A stretch of DNA of 64,000 bases from Schistosoma haematobium (GCF_000699445.3 NC_067197.1:248001-312000); one strand, 5' to 3'; positions 10,805 to 21,965 are shown, counted from the stretch's first letter. Made by a program: numbers and translations. The notes: generated by a model from the sequence alone, not told the origin.

Positions 10805-11465
10805 ACGAGAACTGTCTTGACGTTCATATTAAAGATTCTCAATTTGATATTAGTCGATAGTTGTTTTGAGTTCCATCAGTTCTTAGACTGTGGAAGTGCG
10901 GCTCTTGCTCTGCCAGTCCTCGCCTTTACGTCTGCATTAGATCTTATATGTTCATCGATGATGCTGTCCAGGCATGTGAAAGTTTCCACATATTCCAAAA
11001 CTTCTCAATCAAATGTGATTGGGTTGATGTTCACAGTGTTATATTTCAGGATTTTGAATTTTTCTCTGTGTATGTTGAGGTTTACTGCTTCAGAAGCTGC
11101 TGCTACACGAGTTGTCTTCATCTGCATTTGTTCGTGTGCATAGGATAGAAAGACTTGGCCATCTGTGGAGTTCAAATCGTCCAGATCCATCCAAACTGTC
11201 CATTGTATTCCATGTTTCCTCTCAAATGTGGATATCTTCACAATCCTGTTGAACACCAGAAGAAAGAGGAAGAGGTAGAGTAGACAGACTTGCCTGACTC
11301 CTGTCCTTACCTGGGATGCATCTGTCAGCTGTCCTCCATTCACGACGTTGCAATGTAGTTCGTCATATGAATTCCGTATGATGTTGACAATTCTCTCAAG
11401 CACACTATAGTGCCAAAGAAGCTTCCATAAAGTCTTGCTATCCGCACTGTCGAATTTCATTTGAA
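10805..11465 (-). mobile_element. RTE-type retrotransposon fragment, family II
   Basis: The minus strand encodes part of the reverse transcriptase: 'KTLWKLLWHYSVLERIVNI', 'VRTGVRQVCLLYLFLFLLVF', then the catalytic region degraded from FADD to STDG. A 151-codon stretch stays open, but catalytic residues are lost. Both ends are truncated. Confidence 0.75.
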
Positions 11466-12552
11466 TCTATCTCCCATGATTTCTCATCCTTTTTTCCTAA
11501 AACATTTGTCTAAATAATAGTTACTGTATGTTTGGAAGCTTAGATGATTTCAGAGTTGAAAGATTCTGAACATATAACATTAAGATTTTGACGGTTACTA
11601 TGAAAAACAAAATAGTTTTAAAGGACTTAGTTATGATAAGTAGCTTTAGAAAAAAGTCTATGTACCATGGGAATAAGCCCAAATACCTTATTTCTTATAT
11701 CATTTCGTAGCATTAAGAATTTTCATATTAGATAAATGGTATTTTTGGAAACAAAAAATAACATAATTATGATGTATCCATTCAATAGGTTAATCACGAT
11801 AATACATTGATGAAAAACAAGAATAATGAACAAAGATATAAAGAGTCAATGTAATAAAAGATATCAGATTCAGTAAAAGAAACGACTAAATCGAAAATTG
11901 TTAAGACCCGATAAACATAATGAATGGTAACTTTTGGGATCCATTCATGGACCAATACTGTGCGCATATTTTTATCGTATGATTGTTATTTAACTAAACT
12001 ATGCATATTCATGTCCCTCTCATTATGAGCTTTATTTTGACCTATGAACTATTATTGTACGATTTATCATTCTTGAGTTATGGCCTGTCTATCAATTACT
12101 ATCTCCCACATTTACGGCCACATCGGGCTAATTCTTGTACAAATGTTGTTTCATATTTTATTGGTACGATGTGGTCTTTCTGGTTGGTATTTAAACCCAG
12201 TATGTTTGAAGTATAAGAATTCATATTGCAGAGGCTGAGATTGGTGTTCTGGACTTAACTGGCTGGGCTAGGCCGGAAGCAAGGCCAATCAGAACTCTAG
12301 GCTGCTTGCACGTGTTTTACACGTCTTTGATCCGATCGATAAGTCACTGCCATCTAATCCGCGGTCGTAAGTTATGAAAAAAATATATACAGAATAGTTA
12401 TTGATTAAAATCCATGAGTCTAGGAAATGATCCGATAAAGTTGAGATCTAAACAACTCATTATTTAATATTCAAATCTCAACCTACTACTTCATATTAAA
12501 AATGCGTGCATTTTTCATATCCACACTCTGACTCACAAATGAATACAATGAC
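11466..12552. other. Intron sequence; possible unclassified repeat at 12000-12380
   Basis: Mostly featureless. The part around 12100-12380 is GC-richer and contains 'ggtatttaaaccc', a TATA-like motif as found in LTRs. Ends and family could not be determined, so no element is called. Confidence 0.3.
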
Positions 12553-12874
12553 AGGTCTGTTGTGAGATAGGAATTCACTGAAGACAATGGTGTACGGTGG
12601 CGCAACTTCGTGGATTGGTTGAAGTTAGGCATTAACACCATTGGATGCCGGCTCAGTGGTCTAGTTAGTTATGCGCCTGGCGCGAGACTAGTAGGTCCTG
12701 GCTTCGAATCTCGCGGGGTTCTAGATCGTGGATGCGCACTACTGAGGAGTCCCATACTAAGACAAAACGGCCATCTAGTGCTTCCAGATTTTCCATGGTT
12801 GTCTAGCTTCAATTGTCTCATGATTTCAATCAGTGTAATTTTTAAAAAATCTCCACAAAATCCCTTCTGACAAT
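12553..12874 (+). mobile_element. Sm-alpha-type SINE, near full length
   Basis: About 320 bp. It starts with the same head as the copy at 10606 and has a tRNA-like A box around 'agtggtctagttagttatgc' and a B box 'cttcgaatctc' near 12703. A hammerhead segment follows (12736-12781), then the SINE body ending 'ctccacaaaatcccttctga'. This is the Sm-alpha layout known from schistosomes: a Pol III-type promoter plus a hammerhead. It is diverged and probably inactive. Confidence 0.8.
12736..12781 (+). ncRNA. Hammerhead ribozyme motif in SINE (probably inactive)
   Basis: Core parts in order: CTGAGGA, a stem II hairpin 'gtcccatactaagac', AAAAC where GAAAC is expected, and the cleavage triplet ATC. 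Stem I is a perfect 6-bp pairing of GCACTA with TAGTGC. The G-to-A change in the conserved GAAA should abolish cleavage. Hammerheads in the Sm-alpha SINE are established knowledge; the reading of this copy is mine. Confidence 0.65.
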
Positions 12875-13631
12875 GACAGATTATACAAATTCATCTTTAT
12901 CATTAAGAATAACTTAACATTAAAATATTCAGATCTATTATGATTTTAATTGTATCAAATATATCCTGTATTATTTCTTCTTATACTATTTAAATTTGTG
13001 TTCATTTAATGTTTGATTATTTATTTACTCTGAAGAAGTGACTCATATGAAGTTACGAAACCTTGTTAGAAATACAATTACTGTATTCATTTAATGAATA
13101 ATCACTTTAATCTGTTGGAATATTTTTTTACTTTTTATTAAGAAATGTATCAATTTCAAAACGACCGTTTCTATACAGTTAAAACTGAAATTTGATTCCC
13201 TAACACACACACACATATATATAATAAAAAGGCGATTAGCTTTCATGTTGAGTATATGATTTCATAAAGTAGTTTTCTGTTTAAAATTGAATAGAATATT
13301 ATCTGATAGTGATATTATCTTAAGTAAATCATCAATTCAAACAGTTAACATTGAAACATTCTGTATTGTTTATCACTCAACAACAACAACAGCAACATGA
13401 AGGATTCAAAGGTATACAGCTAAGACATAGATTTAAGTGATATGAGACAGAGTAAGATATTAAATGAACTCAGAATCCATATTTGTCTATTATGGAATTA
13501 TCAAATATATAACATACAAATCAACTAACATACTACCTTTTTTAATATTCAAATCTTATTAGATGAACGAATAATATTTGATTATGTTCATTACATTTAA
13601 TGTTTTATTTCAGTCTGCCAGTTAACTATAA
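12875..13631. other. Intron sequence with a short (CA)n(TA)n run
   Basis: AT-rich. A CA/TA dinucleotide run lies near 13204-13222. Nothing else is recognised. Confidence 0.4.
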
Positions 13632-14690
13632 TATGGGATTAGCCATATATAGGTATGCATCGATATAAGTTGCTATATCATATTAGCATAACAAGATAAA
13701 GAGCCTTCACAAGGCTTATGTACTTCTGAGGTACGCCTTTCAATGACAGACACTGCCACAGAACCTCTCGGTCTACAGAGTCAAATGCTGCTTTCAAGTC
13801 AAGAATGACCATTGTCGGAAGCCGATAAGCATGCCTGCGTTCTAGAACCTGACGAATAGTGAATATGTGATTGATGCAGCCACGACCAGGTTTGAAGCCA
13901 GCCTGGTTTTCTTGTGTTTGCAGTTCACGAGTCTTAGTTAGGCGTCTGATAATAATTGATTCTAGTATTTTAGATGCGATATTAGTCAAACTAATCCTTC
14001 TATGGTTATCACAGGATGAGTTCGATCATTTCTTATATATTGGGACGACCAGTAATTGCGACCGGTCAGACGGGATTACGTTCAACCCCCAGATTTTCGC
14101 TAAAATACTAGTCAACATGATCGCTAAAATTGGACCACCATCCTTAAAAACCTCTGAAGCCAATCCATCTGGACCAGCTGCCCTTACTCGTTTTAGATTA
14201 GCTATAGCCTTTTAAACTTCAGCTTGAGTCGGGTGACCTACTTCATTGTTCCATTCACACTGTCTGGGAATGGTGGGTAGTTGTAGAGTAGCTGAAGGCC
14301 AGCTGAACTTTTCCTTTAAGTGTTCCTCTCATCTTTTTAAACATCTGGGCTCAAAAAAGATAACAGTGTCATCTTTTTTCGAGATTGTATCGCTTACACT
14401 TAACTTCTTAATTCCAGCTTGTTTTATTAGTCCGAAAAGCTATCTAGTGTTAGCTACAACCGCCGCCTTTTCCATCTCCTTTGCTTTCATTGCACACCAC
14501 TGCTCACGGTCGTTCCTTAGACTTTCACTTAAACTAAATGTGATTTGTTTTCGCTGTTCATCATATTTCGTGCCCGATGGAATAAGTTTACGAGAATCTA
14601 TTAGTGTAATAGACTTAGTAGGAATTCATTGGTTTTTCGTCATTCTTTGCTTAAAAATATGTTTTACCACTGAAACTATTCACTGATATA
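13632..14690 (-). mobile_element. RTE-type retrotransposon, family I, internally deleted
   Basis: The minus strand carries the linker and first half of the reverse transcriptase: 'QENQAGFKPGRGCINHIFT', 'MVILDLKAAFDSVDREVLWQ'. About 50 bases of the family I 3' untranslated end (13632-13685) are joined directly to this, so the catalytic YADD region and C-terminus have been deleted. Stops occur in the upstream linker. Confidence 0.8.
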
Positions 14691-15030
14691 TATGATCAGG
14701 TTTTTCTTTTCTTACTTGGTTATTTTATATGACCTATATTACCTACTTTTTTTTCAAAGTATATTTCACATTTAGATTGTATCGTTTATAATTTTGTATA
14801 AGAATATTCAACTGAAAAGTTAATTTTAAAATATCATAATCTACCAAGAAAGAAAAAAGTTCAACGACTCTGTTTAACCCACTAACAAAAAAGAAAATAC
14901 TTTCAAGTTAAATAAGAGAGAAATATGAAATAAAGTAGGAATTGATAACCTTGATCTCTTTTTTTTAAGAATAATAAATGAAGATTATGTTAATCGTAAG
15001 AAATGACTAGTGGTTGTTCAATGACATAAG
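14691..15030. other. Intron sequence, nothing recognised
   Basis: AT-rich with A/T homopolymer runs; no supported feature. Confidence 0.4.
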
Positions 15031-15252
15031 TCAGTCAGTTACAACAGAGGATCAACCATATATATACATCGGTCTGAGTTGTCATACCTCATTGGCACAA
15101 CAAGATGAACATCGGATTAATAGAAGTAGTTAACTCAATGGTGGTAATATATAAAAGAAAAAGTGCATATAAGGATATAGGATTAGTTCGTAGAAAGAAA
15201 GATATGAAGCGATTTTAATCTCGCAGTTTAAGGGAAGATAGAGCGTGTATAC
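15031..15252 (-). mobile_element. RTE 3' end, family I
   Basis: The family I 3' untranslated end on the minus strand, with the 'gtcagtcagtta' tail at 15031 and the last few codons of the ORF near 15210-15250. It directly abuts another RTE 3' end at 15257, so two truncated copies lie in tandem. Confidence 0.7.
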
Positions 15253-15256
15253 ACCT

Positions 15257-15980
15257 CAGTCAGTTAGTAACAACGTAGAACTTCGTAGGTTCGCACATCA
15301 GTTCGAGTTGCCACACCACATTAGTACACAGATACAATTGTCGATTCAAATCCCTTAGTGGTAGAGGTAGTAAGAGTATAAACAGTAATCGGAAACGTTA
15401 GGGCTTGAAGATGTTTTCCAAGGAGTATAATCCAGTGAAATAAATTTGGAAAGACGATAAAAGGAACATGAATTCAGAAGATTAGAATTTGGGAGAACAC
15501 AAAGAGTGGATGCACTCGCCCAATCGCAAACGACTTTGGGGCCACGTCATTCAAGGTCTCTATCCATCGGTTGCTATCATCTCGCGGATCCCAATCAGGT
15601 AGTCTACACCTACCAACATGGCTCAGTTCACTTGTCAGTGACTTCATGGATTTGTGCCATGTTTTGGTCTGACTGCCCCTAGCTTTCTTCCAACCTACTC
15701 CTACACCACAAAACATCGCTCGTCGGGGCAGTCGGTGGTTGGACATACGTAACACGTGTCCCAGTCATCTCAACTGTTGAAGTTTCACTACTTCATCAAT
15801 TGATTTGTTATCCTTACCTAGTATCCGTTTCCTAACAACTGCATTAATTACTCGATGGTCCCAGGATATACGAGCAATGCTTCGAAGACACCTGATCGAA
15901 TACTAGAAACCTATGAATATCCTCTACTGTTACCGGCCACGTTTCGCTGCAATAAAGTAGGACAGAACGAACTGCTGCGC
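15257..15980 (-). mobile_element. RTE C-terminal fragment, family I variant (I-b)
   Basis: Tail 'tcagtcagttag' at 15257, then the 3' UTR and C-terminal coding sequence on the minus strand ('[20 protein letters not shown]', 'SHVGRCRLPDWDPRD'). Nearly identical copies lie at 47795-48437 (minus) and 59235-59745 (plus). The 5' part, near 15885, carries a frameshift that is shared with the 59.3-kb copy. Confidence 0.8.
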
Positions 15981-15984
15981 ATCC

Positions 15985-16200
15985 ACAATTCCACAAGTGG
16001 GATTCGAAACACAGGGCCTTCATTCTCTGGTGCAAACGATAAACGTTTGGACCACTGAGCCGGTATCCAACGATGTTAATGTTTAATATCAACCAATCCA
16101 CGATATTGAGCGACCATGTTTTATTGTCTTCGGTGGGTATCTGTCTCACACCCAACAGGTTTGAACTCCACTGGTCACGGCTTCTAACTAGAACTCAGAG
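15985..16200 (-). mobile_element. Diverged SINE fragment, Sm-alpha type
   Basis: The reverse complement shows the SINE head ('GTGTGAGACAGATACCCACC'), 'GGATTGGTTGATATTAAACA', a diverged A box ('CGGCTCAGTGGTCC') and a B box ('TTTCGAATCCC'). It ends at 'GGATGCGCAGCAG', where it joins the RTE fragment at 15980. Confidence 0.6.
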
Positions 16201-16234
16201 AAGTTCCTCTCAAAGCTAGTCACCAGTGGATACA

Positions 16235-16492
16235 TGATAATTATCAGTAAAGGGTTTTGAAGATTGTTGACTTTTAGTTGAGTTCATGAACCGACCAATA
16301 TTAGACCACCATTTAAAACCTGAAAGCACTTGAGTTCGCGCAAGACCAAAGGTCCTCGGTTTCAAATCCCGCATATAGGATCGCGGATGATCACCGCTGA
16401 GGAGTCCCAAACTGGGGCGAAGGGACCGTCCAGTGTTTTCAGTTTTTCAGTCGTTCATGATCTCAATTAAAACTCAACAGTCTTCACAACCC
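16235..16492. mobile_element. Second head-to-head inverted pair of SINE fragments
   Basis: 16240-16333 is the SINE 3' end in minus orientation (reverse complement begins 'CAGGTTTTAAATGGTGGTCT'). 16335-16492 is the SINE in plus orientation, from 'gttcgcgcaagacc' through a B box 'ggtttcaaatcc', a broken hammerhead ('ctgaggagtcccaaactggg', GAAA followed by mismatched bases) and the 3' end. The breakpoints differ from those at 5058-5325. Confidence 0.7.
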
Positions 16493-16794
16493 TATGTTGA
16501 TAAAACAAGAATAAATAACGTGTTAAATTAATATGGATTCGTGTATTGTACGAATTCACTTCAGGTGCTTATAGCATCCAAACAATAAGGTTAGTTCTTT
16601 AAAGTCAATATGCACACTCTATATATTATTAATAAAGATAAGCAAAAGATGTTATAATTCCCCCATATTTATTCTCTTATTATTATTATTCACTTATATA
16701 ATATAAAGTATGTACGTTGGTTTGAAAAAAATGAACCCTATTGTTTCACTGATGTAAGTAGCTCGAGAAAATCCACAAAACTAACATTTATCAT

Positions 16795-16895
16795 CTGTTG
16801 AAGGTTCCCACACTAGGACGCAACGGCCATCCAGTGCTTCTAGGTTTTCTATGATGGTTTAACTTTAGTGGACTCATGAATTTAACTATTAAATA
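16795..16895 (+). mobile_element. SINE fragment (3' half)
   Basis: Matches the SINE from the hammerhead region onward ('cccacactaggacgcaacgg', 'ccagtgcttctaggttttc'). The hammerhead core is mutated. Confidence 0.65.
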
Positions 16896-17147
16896 TATTT
16901 CGATAATGCAATGAGAAGACGTAGTTTATCAGAATTTTGTGATATATTTGCGCAATACATTTCGAACAATCTGATCACACATCATATACTTGTTAAGAAC
17001 ATTTATATATGAAAATTAAAAGGTCAACTAGACAAGTTAAAGGTAAGTCACAACAAAGGGAAAATATTAAAGTACACAAAAACAAATGTGATTACCACTT
17101 TAGATAGTAAATCAGTACTGCCAGGGTAGGTTAAGTGTAAGCACAAA

Positions 17148-17365
17148 TTATTTTTGAACACATAAAGGGGGTTTCAGTTTTCGTATAGCCAAGGATTCAA
17201 TGAACCTTAATATACGTCCTTGAAGGCTTTTGTACAACACAACAAATGCTGATTTGATATCAACCTTATGACCCGTCTCAATCAAGTGTTTCGCAATGGA
17301 TGATGATGTCTGTCTATCCTGTGATCTCATTTCACCGCTGGAATTCATCTGATTTTGCAACCATT
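17148..17365 (-). mobile_element. Penelope-like element C-terminal fragment
   Basis: The minus-strand open frame reads 'SSSIAKHLIETGHKVDIKSA', 'FVVLYKSLQGRILRFIESLA', 'IRKLKPPLCVQK', then stop. This is the clearest of the three Penelope-like tails in this intron. It lacks the reverse transcriptase and GIY-YIG core. Confidence 0.65.
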
Positions 17366-17404
17366 TTGGTATATGTAATTTGAATAAATAGTAATATTAA
17401 TCTC

Positions 17405-17492
17405 TTCTAAAAAGTGTTGTTGGCAGAGGGCATTCGAACCCAGGACTTTCGGTCTCGTGCACGACTACCCAACCTTTAGACTATTAAGATGT
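17405..17492 (-). repeat. tRNA-like repeat with A/B-box-like motifs
   Basis: The minus strand reads 'TCTAAAGGTTGGGTAGTCG' (A-box-like) and 'GGGTTCGAATGCC' (B-box-like), spaced as in a tRNA. It lacks a matching acceptor stem and resembles the tRNA-derived part of the SINEs, so I call it a SINE relative rather than a tRNA gene. Confidence 0.45.
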
Positions 17493-18029
17493 CGTCCTAC
17501 TCTTTTAAAAAGTACTCAGTATTATATATTACTATCAAACTATTTTAACTGATAGTTTGACACCGTATCATAATCGAATTGTGTTTAAATTCAAACACTT
17601 CAATTGAATGAATCTCCACTAAATAGTTCCTTTGAAATGAATCAATTCAAAATAGAAATTTATCTTATAAAGTGGTTAGTTACAGAAATTTTCATTGAAA
17701 TAAATAGAAGTGAACACTAAATAGTTTTATGAAAATTAATGTTAAATAGATCTACTTGGAATCCTCCTAAAGCTACTGTTGGCCCTGACGCCAAGTAAAA
17801 GGGGATTGGCTGTGCGATTAGCAACCCTGTCGAAGACACTTATGTTGTTTTATTTATATCTTTGAATCTTCCCATTATTGTTGGTGAGGAGTTCAGCTTA
17901 TCAGTTTCTTTTCGTAAATATGCATCCGAAGTAGATTACCTCAATATTTTTAGTAAAGTGAGTTAGTAGTTGCCGATGAGATTCGGCACGCGCGTTTTAT
18001 TCTACTTCAAGGCTCATTATTTGAATGTA
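17493..18029. other. Intron sequence, little recognised
   Basis: A GC-richer patch near 17760-17830 weakly resembles the repeat at 305-430. No gene is seen. Confidence 0.35.
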
Positions 18030-18600
18030 CCTGCGTGGATCGGTAAAGCAAAAGCAGCATATCTACAGTTGCAGAACATCTGGAACTCAAAACAATTGTC
18101 AACCAACAGCAAGGTCATAATTTTCAATACAAATGTCCAGACAGTTCTACTGTATGGGGCGAGAACCTGGAGAACTACGGAAACAACCATCCACAACATA
18201 CAAGTGTTTAATAAGAGTTGTCTATGCAAAATCATTTGGATCCGTTGGCCAGACACTATCAGCGACAGCTTGCTATAGGAGAGAACAAATCAGATCCCAG
18301 CGGAAGACAAAATCAGGAAGAAGCTTTGGGAGTGAATAGGACACACATTGAGGAAAGCACAGAACTGCATCACAAGACAAGACCTCACATGGAATCTTCA
18401 GGGCCAAAAAAAGAGAGGCAGACCAAAAAACACATTGAGTCAAGAAATAGAGATAGACATGAGAAGAATAACCAACAGTTGGATAGAACTAGATAGGAAG
18501 ACTCAGGACAGAGTGGATTGGAGAATACTGGTTGGTGGCCTATGCTCCGTTGGGAGTAACAGGCATAAGTTAGTAAGTAAGTAAGTAGGTAAGTACCTGC
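18030..18600 (+). mobile_element. RTE C-terminal fragment, family II
   Basis: Contains 'NTNVQTVLLYGARTW', the spacer, and near the end '[14 protein letters not shown]', followed by a stop and the (GTAA)n tail ('gtaagtaagtaagtaggtaa' near 18573-18592). Frameshifts split the coding region. 5'-truncated. Confidence 0.75.
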
Positions 18601-18830
18601 AACCCAGTATTGTTTTCAACCACTAATTTTCATAATATTATTTTACACAATTAACAAGATTGTGAGGTGAAGTGAATTCATTTCATTTAAATTACTCTTA
18701 ATTTTTCAACTACCTACTGATTTGTATAAATAAATAAAATATTTTACCAATACGATTTTGTGTGTATTAAATTATTTAGCTGACCAATGAAGAATAATGA
18801 TAATACTAATAGTTAATTCCTACATTCAGG

Positions 18831-18983
<153 letters not shown>

Positions 18984-19131
18984 TCAAAAAAAAACAAGTG
19001 TAGTAATCATAAACTTGGTGGCAATATTAATATTTACCAATTCATTGATAATCAATAATTGATAAACTTATAATAATAATAACAATAATTGATTAATAGT
19101 AAAATTATTATTATATGATTGATCCACTTAC

Positions 19132-20123
19132 TGAATCCAATAATCTGGTTGTACAGCTTCTGGTTCTAATTTCTCTTCAAATCTATGTAAAGATTCCAAT
19201 TTTGATTTACTTTCCATGACTGGACCTAAACAACATCTTTGAATATCTAAACCTAATGCTATACCCCAATCATCTAATTCTTTTTCAACAAGTGGACCAC
19301 ACATTCCATGAGGTAAATGTAATTCACCTCTTCTTAAATAACTTAATATAAATCGAAATACTTCTGGATCTCTTTCAAAATAATATTCTTTTGTTTGTGC
19401 AATCCATATAGCATCTTCTAACATTTTACCATAGACAAATGGATCACGTTTTAATGTACTATGTCTTACATGAAATATTGTACCACTAACATTTAATCTT
19501 ACAATTACTGGAGCTTTTGAAGTCCCTGTACAAGTTTTAGATAAATGATCATTTTCCATATAATGTGGTGATTGATGACAATTTCTATATGTAATTGATT
19601 CTGATTGAATAGGATTTTGTTGATTATTTAATAATTCTGATGATTGTATCATATCTGTATAGTATTCATAATCTTCATTAACTGTCACATCAGCTATAGA
19701 TGAATTACATCCAGATGGACAACCAATATTAAATCGACCTAAATGATTGATATTTGATTTATGTTCAATGGATTGATTTGGTTGTTCCGATTTTAAATCA
19801 TTTGAATGATTCAATAATTTTGATTGTAAATTTGTCATAAATGCAGTCACTGGTCTCCAACCAATATGATATTGAGATTTTTCACATGGAAACGATCGTT
19901 TCAATGGTAATGATGTAGAAATGTTCAATGAATCCAATTTGCATGAATTGGATCGTTTCATTAAATTCAGTTCATTATTGTTTGTATCGTTTATATCTCC
20001 TGTTATATCATTATTATTAATAGATTGATTTAAATGATTTGATTGAATTGCTTCAATGGATTTTGATATATCCTCATAACAATCATTAAAATGATCATTA
20101 TTTGTAGAATTATTATTTTGCAT
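19132..20123 (-). CDS. Voltage-gated K+ channel, first coding exon (T1 domain)
   Basis: Encodes residues 1-330 plus two bases of codon 331. Residues 1-204 are Asn/Ser-rich, without a recognised domain. The T1 (BTB-type) tetramerisation domain spans about 205-300: 'VIVRLNVSGTIFHVRHSTLK', then 'YFERDPEVFRFILSYLRRG'. The zinc site H269-x5-C275-x21-C297-C298 is the pattern of Kv2/3/4 (Shab/Shaw/Shal) T1 domains and is absent from Shaker (Kv1). 'CGPLVEKEL' recalls Shaw. The exon ends at GTAAGT (19131-19126), joining the pore exon at 2177 in phase. The ATG at 20123 is the first in frame and fits, but a non-coding or short coding exon further upstream is possible. T1 drives subunit assembly in the cytoplasm. 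Confidence 0.92.
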
Positions 20124-20282
20124 GTTTCTATTTCATTTATTTTATTGATTATCTATAGAATCAATCATTTCACAAGTTATATATACTTAAAGTGTTTGAT
20201 CATTTAAAGAAGTAGAAACATAATACATAAGATTGAACCCTTGTCAATGTAATTTAATGTTTATAAAGTAATTGTAAGATAA

Positions 20283-20480
20283 GTCTTCAGCAATAAGGAT
20301 AAGAGGTCTAGTGACCTATATTAATCCTAGCAGTTTATAATGCTGTGGAGGTCTAATCTCGTTTTGAATATATATTAACAGAAGATGTTGATATTACGTG
20401 TTCCGGTAGAGAATTCCAGTAATTCACTACTCGGTGCAAGAAACGAAACTATGAACGTAAAGAAACGAAACTTCGGACGT
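20283..20480 (-). mobile_element. CR1-type retrotransposon 3' end, near the Kv start
   Basis: Matches the 3' end of CR1-like element B (33875-34060) over about 190 bases: 'cttcagcaataaggataaga', 'ctgtggaggtctaatctcgt', 'tgatattacgtgttccggta'. It is a 5'-truncated copy ending 160 bp upstream of the channel start codon, within any 5' UTR or promoter. Confidence 0.75.
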
Positions 20481-20935
20481 AATAAGGAATAATGAATTAT
20501 TCATAAAGTAAAAGAATAAACGAAATAACAATGTTTTAACAATTGATTGGTGTGAAAAAGGAATTTAATAGTTTCTTCATATAAATGTATGTGTCTTATT
20601 GTGAGCTAACCATTAATTGGTTCAAGTAAATCACTTAAACTTGAAAATATGCACACACACGCACACACATACACAAAGATTCATGCACTCAAGTTACGTT
20701 CAAGATGGTTGATATGCATATATTTCTTTAAAAATTGTGCAATGAACAAGTGTAACCACAAGTCCACTACCTACTGTACATTCCATAACATGGAATTGTA
20801 CTTTCAGTTTAGTGTATATCTGACAAATTTGAAAATTTCATAAAACTAAATCAGATAAGAACTATCGATAGTTGAAAATATGTGAAATCAAATCTAAATA
20901 CAATTTCATATAAATAGAACAAAATCAAAATAATT
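20481..20935. other. Upstream of Kv gene, nothing recognised
   Basis: AT-rich, with a short CA run near 20649-20672. It could hold promoter sequence, but no motif can be defended. Confidence 0.35.
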
Positions 20936-21110
20936 TCAATGGTTAAGATCATGAGTCAGTTGAAGCTAGACCACTATGGAAAACCTGGAAGCACTGGACG
21001 GCCGTTTCGTCCTATTGTGAGACTCCTCAGAAGTGCGCATCCACGACCTCGCCTCCCGCGAGATTCGAACCCAGGACCTACTGGTTTCGCGCCTAAGCAC
21101 TTAACCAAAA
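20936..21110 (-). mobile_element. Sm-alpha-type SINE, 5'-truncated, hammerhead intact
   Basis: The reverse complement runs from a partial A box ('AGTGCTTAGGCGCG') through the B box ('GGGTTCGAATCTC'), the hammerhead (20991-21036) and the SINE body to 'GACTCATGAT'. It looks the least diverged of the SINE copies here. Confidence 0.8.
20991..21036 (-). ncRNA. Hammerhead ribozyme motif in SINE, core conserved
   Basis: On the minus strand: CTGAGGA, stem II 'GTCTCACAATAGGAC', GAAAC, then CGGCCGTC with cleavage after GTC. Stem I pairs GCACT with AGTGC, with one mismatch next to the core. Stem III is the very short self-complementary ACGGCCGT, typical of minimal hammerheads that work better as dimers. 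All invariant core bases appear present. Confidence 0.7.
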
Positions 21111-21904
21111 TCAAAATAAACTAGAGGAATTTAATTATGACATCCTGAAATTGTGTGTAACAAACAAGAATCAGATTTTTTAAAATTCTGTTCAGTGTAC
21201 TTTAAGGTTTTAAATTTGAAACCAAATTAATCATTTACAGTGTACCTTTACCAGTCAATTCGTATATATTGAGTACTGAAAGAAAGATATACTTCTTTAA
21301 TCTGTTAAAATTTCTGTAGTTTGATAAGCTCCTTCGTAAAGATTTTTTCAATTAGCTTTGTGTCTCCCAGTAGTGAATTACTCAATTTGTGCAACCTACA
21401 TTAGATACCAGATGTTACGAGACAGTTATTTTAATAATTGACACAACCAATTAGCTGCATTCTTTGTGTTTCTTAACATATACCTTACAAATTGGGAGTA
21501 CCAGCCCTATATGATTTAGATCTCTCAAACTTCTACTTTCTCTAGACTCAACAAAAAGAATTCTGGAAAACTCTAAACTTGAGGACGTATGATACGGTAT
21601 TAAAGTGTGGACTTTCATGAAACATATCTCAACTCTTGTTAGGGATGCTAGATCCTCATAAATCACTTGGTAAATGTCTCATTTCTAATTCTATTTTGCA
21701 AATTTAAGTTTCTCATTTTCACGCCAAAAGTGCCTAATTTCACATTCAGCTCATATTTCCCACTTGAAAAGACCTTAAATATCACTGATTCTTCGTCTAT
21801 TTTCATATGCTATTTTTGACGTCTCCTAAACACATTTTTGTTCTATACATATACGTTTGAGTTGTGTGCTTGTGTGTTCGTACTTCTGAGTGCTTGTGGA
21901 ATAT
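21111..21904. other. Intergenic, nothing recognised
   Basis: No coding motif or repeat family is visible. Confidence 0.4.
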
Positions 21905-21965
21905 ACATTGCACAGGACAAAGTTGGATAGAGAGTGATGACGGGCGGCGTAAGTATGTAAAGCAA
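21905..21965 (+). mobile_element. Short RTE family II 3' remnant
   Basis: 'ggacaaagttggatagagag' and 'ggcgtaagtatgtaa' resemble the last codons and GTAA tail of family II. It is about 60 bp, directly before the gypsy remnant. Confidence 0.4.

Noticed and set aside
12001..12216. Hydrophobic 71-codon open frame
   Set aside because: No conserved motif. The surrounding sequence looks like a possible old LTR with a TATA-like motif; not enough to call either a gene or an element.
12610..12870. 86-codon open frame starting MDWLKLG
   Set aside because: It lies wholly inside the SINE at 12553-12874 and reads through its tRNA-like promoter and hammerhead.
17405..17492. Possible tRNA gene
   Set aside because: A- and B-box-like motifs are present, but no acceptor-stem pairing or clean anticodon arm could be drawn; it resembles the SINE head instead.
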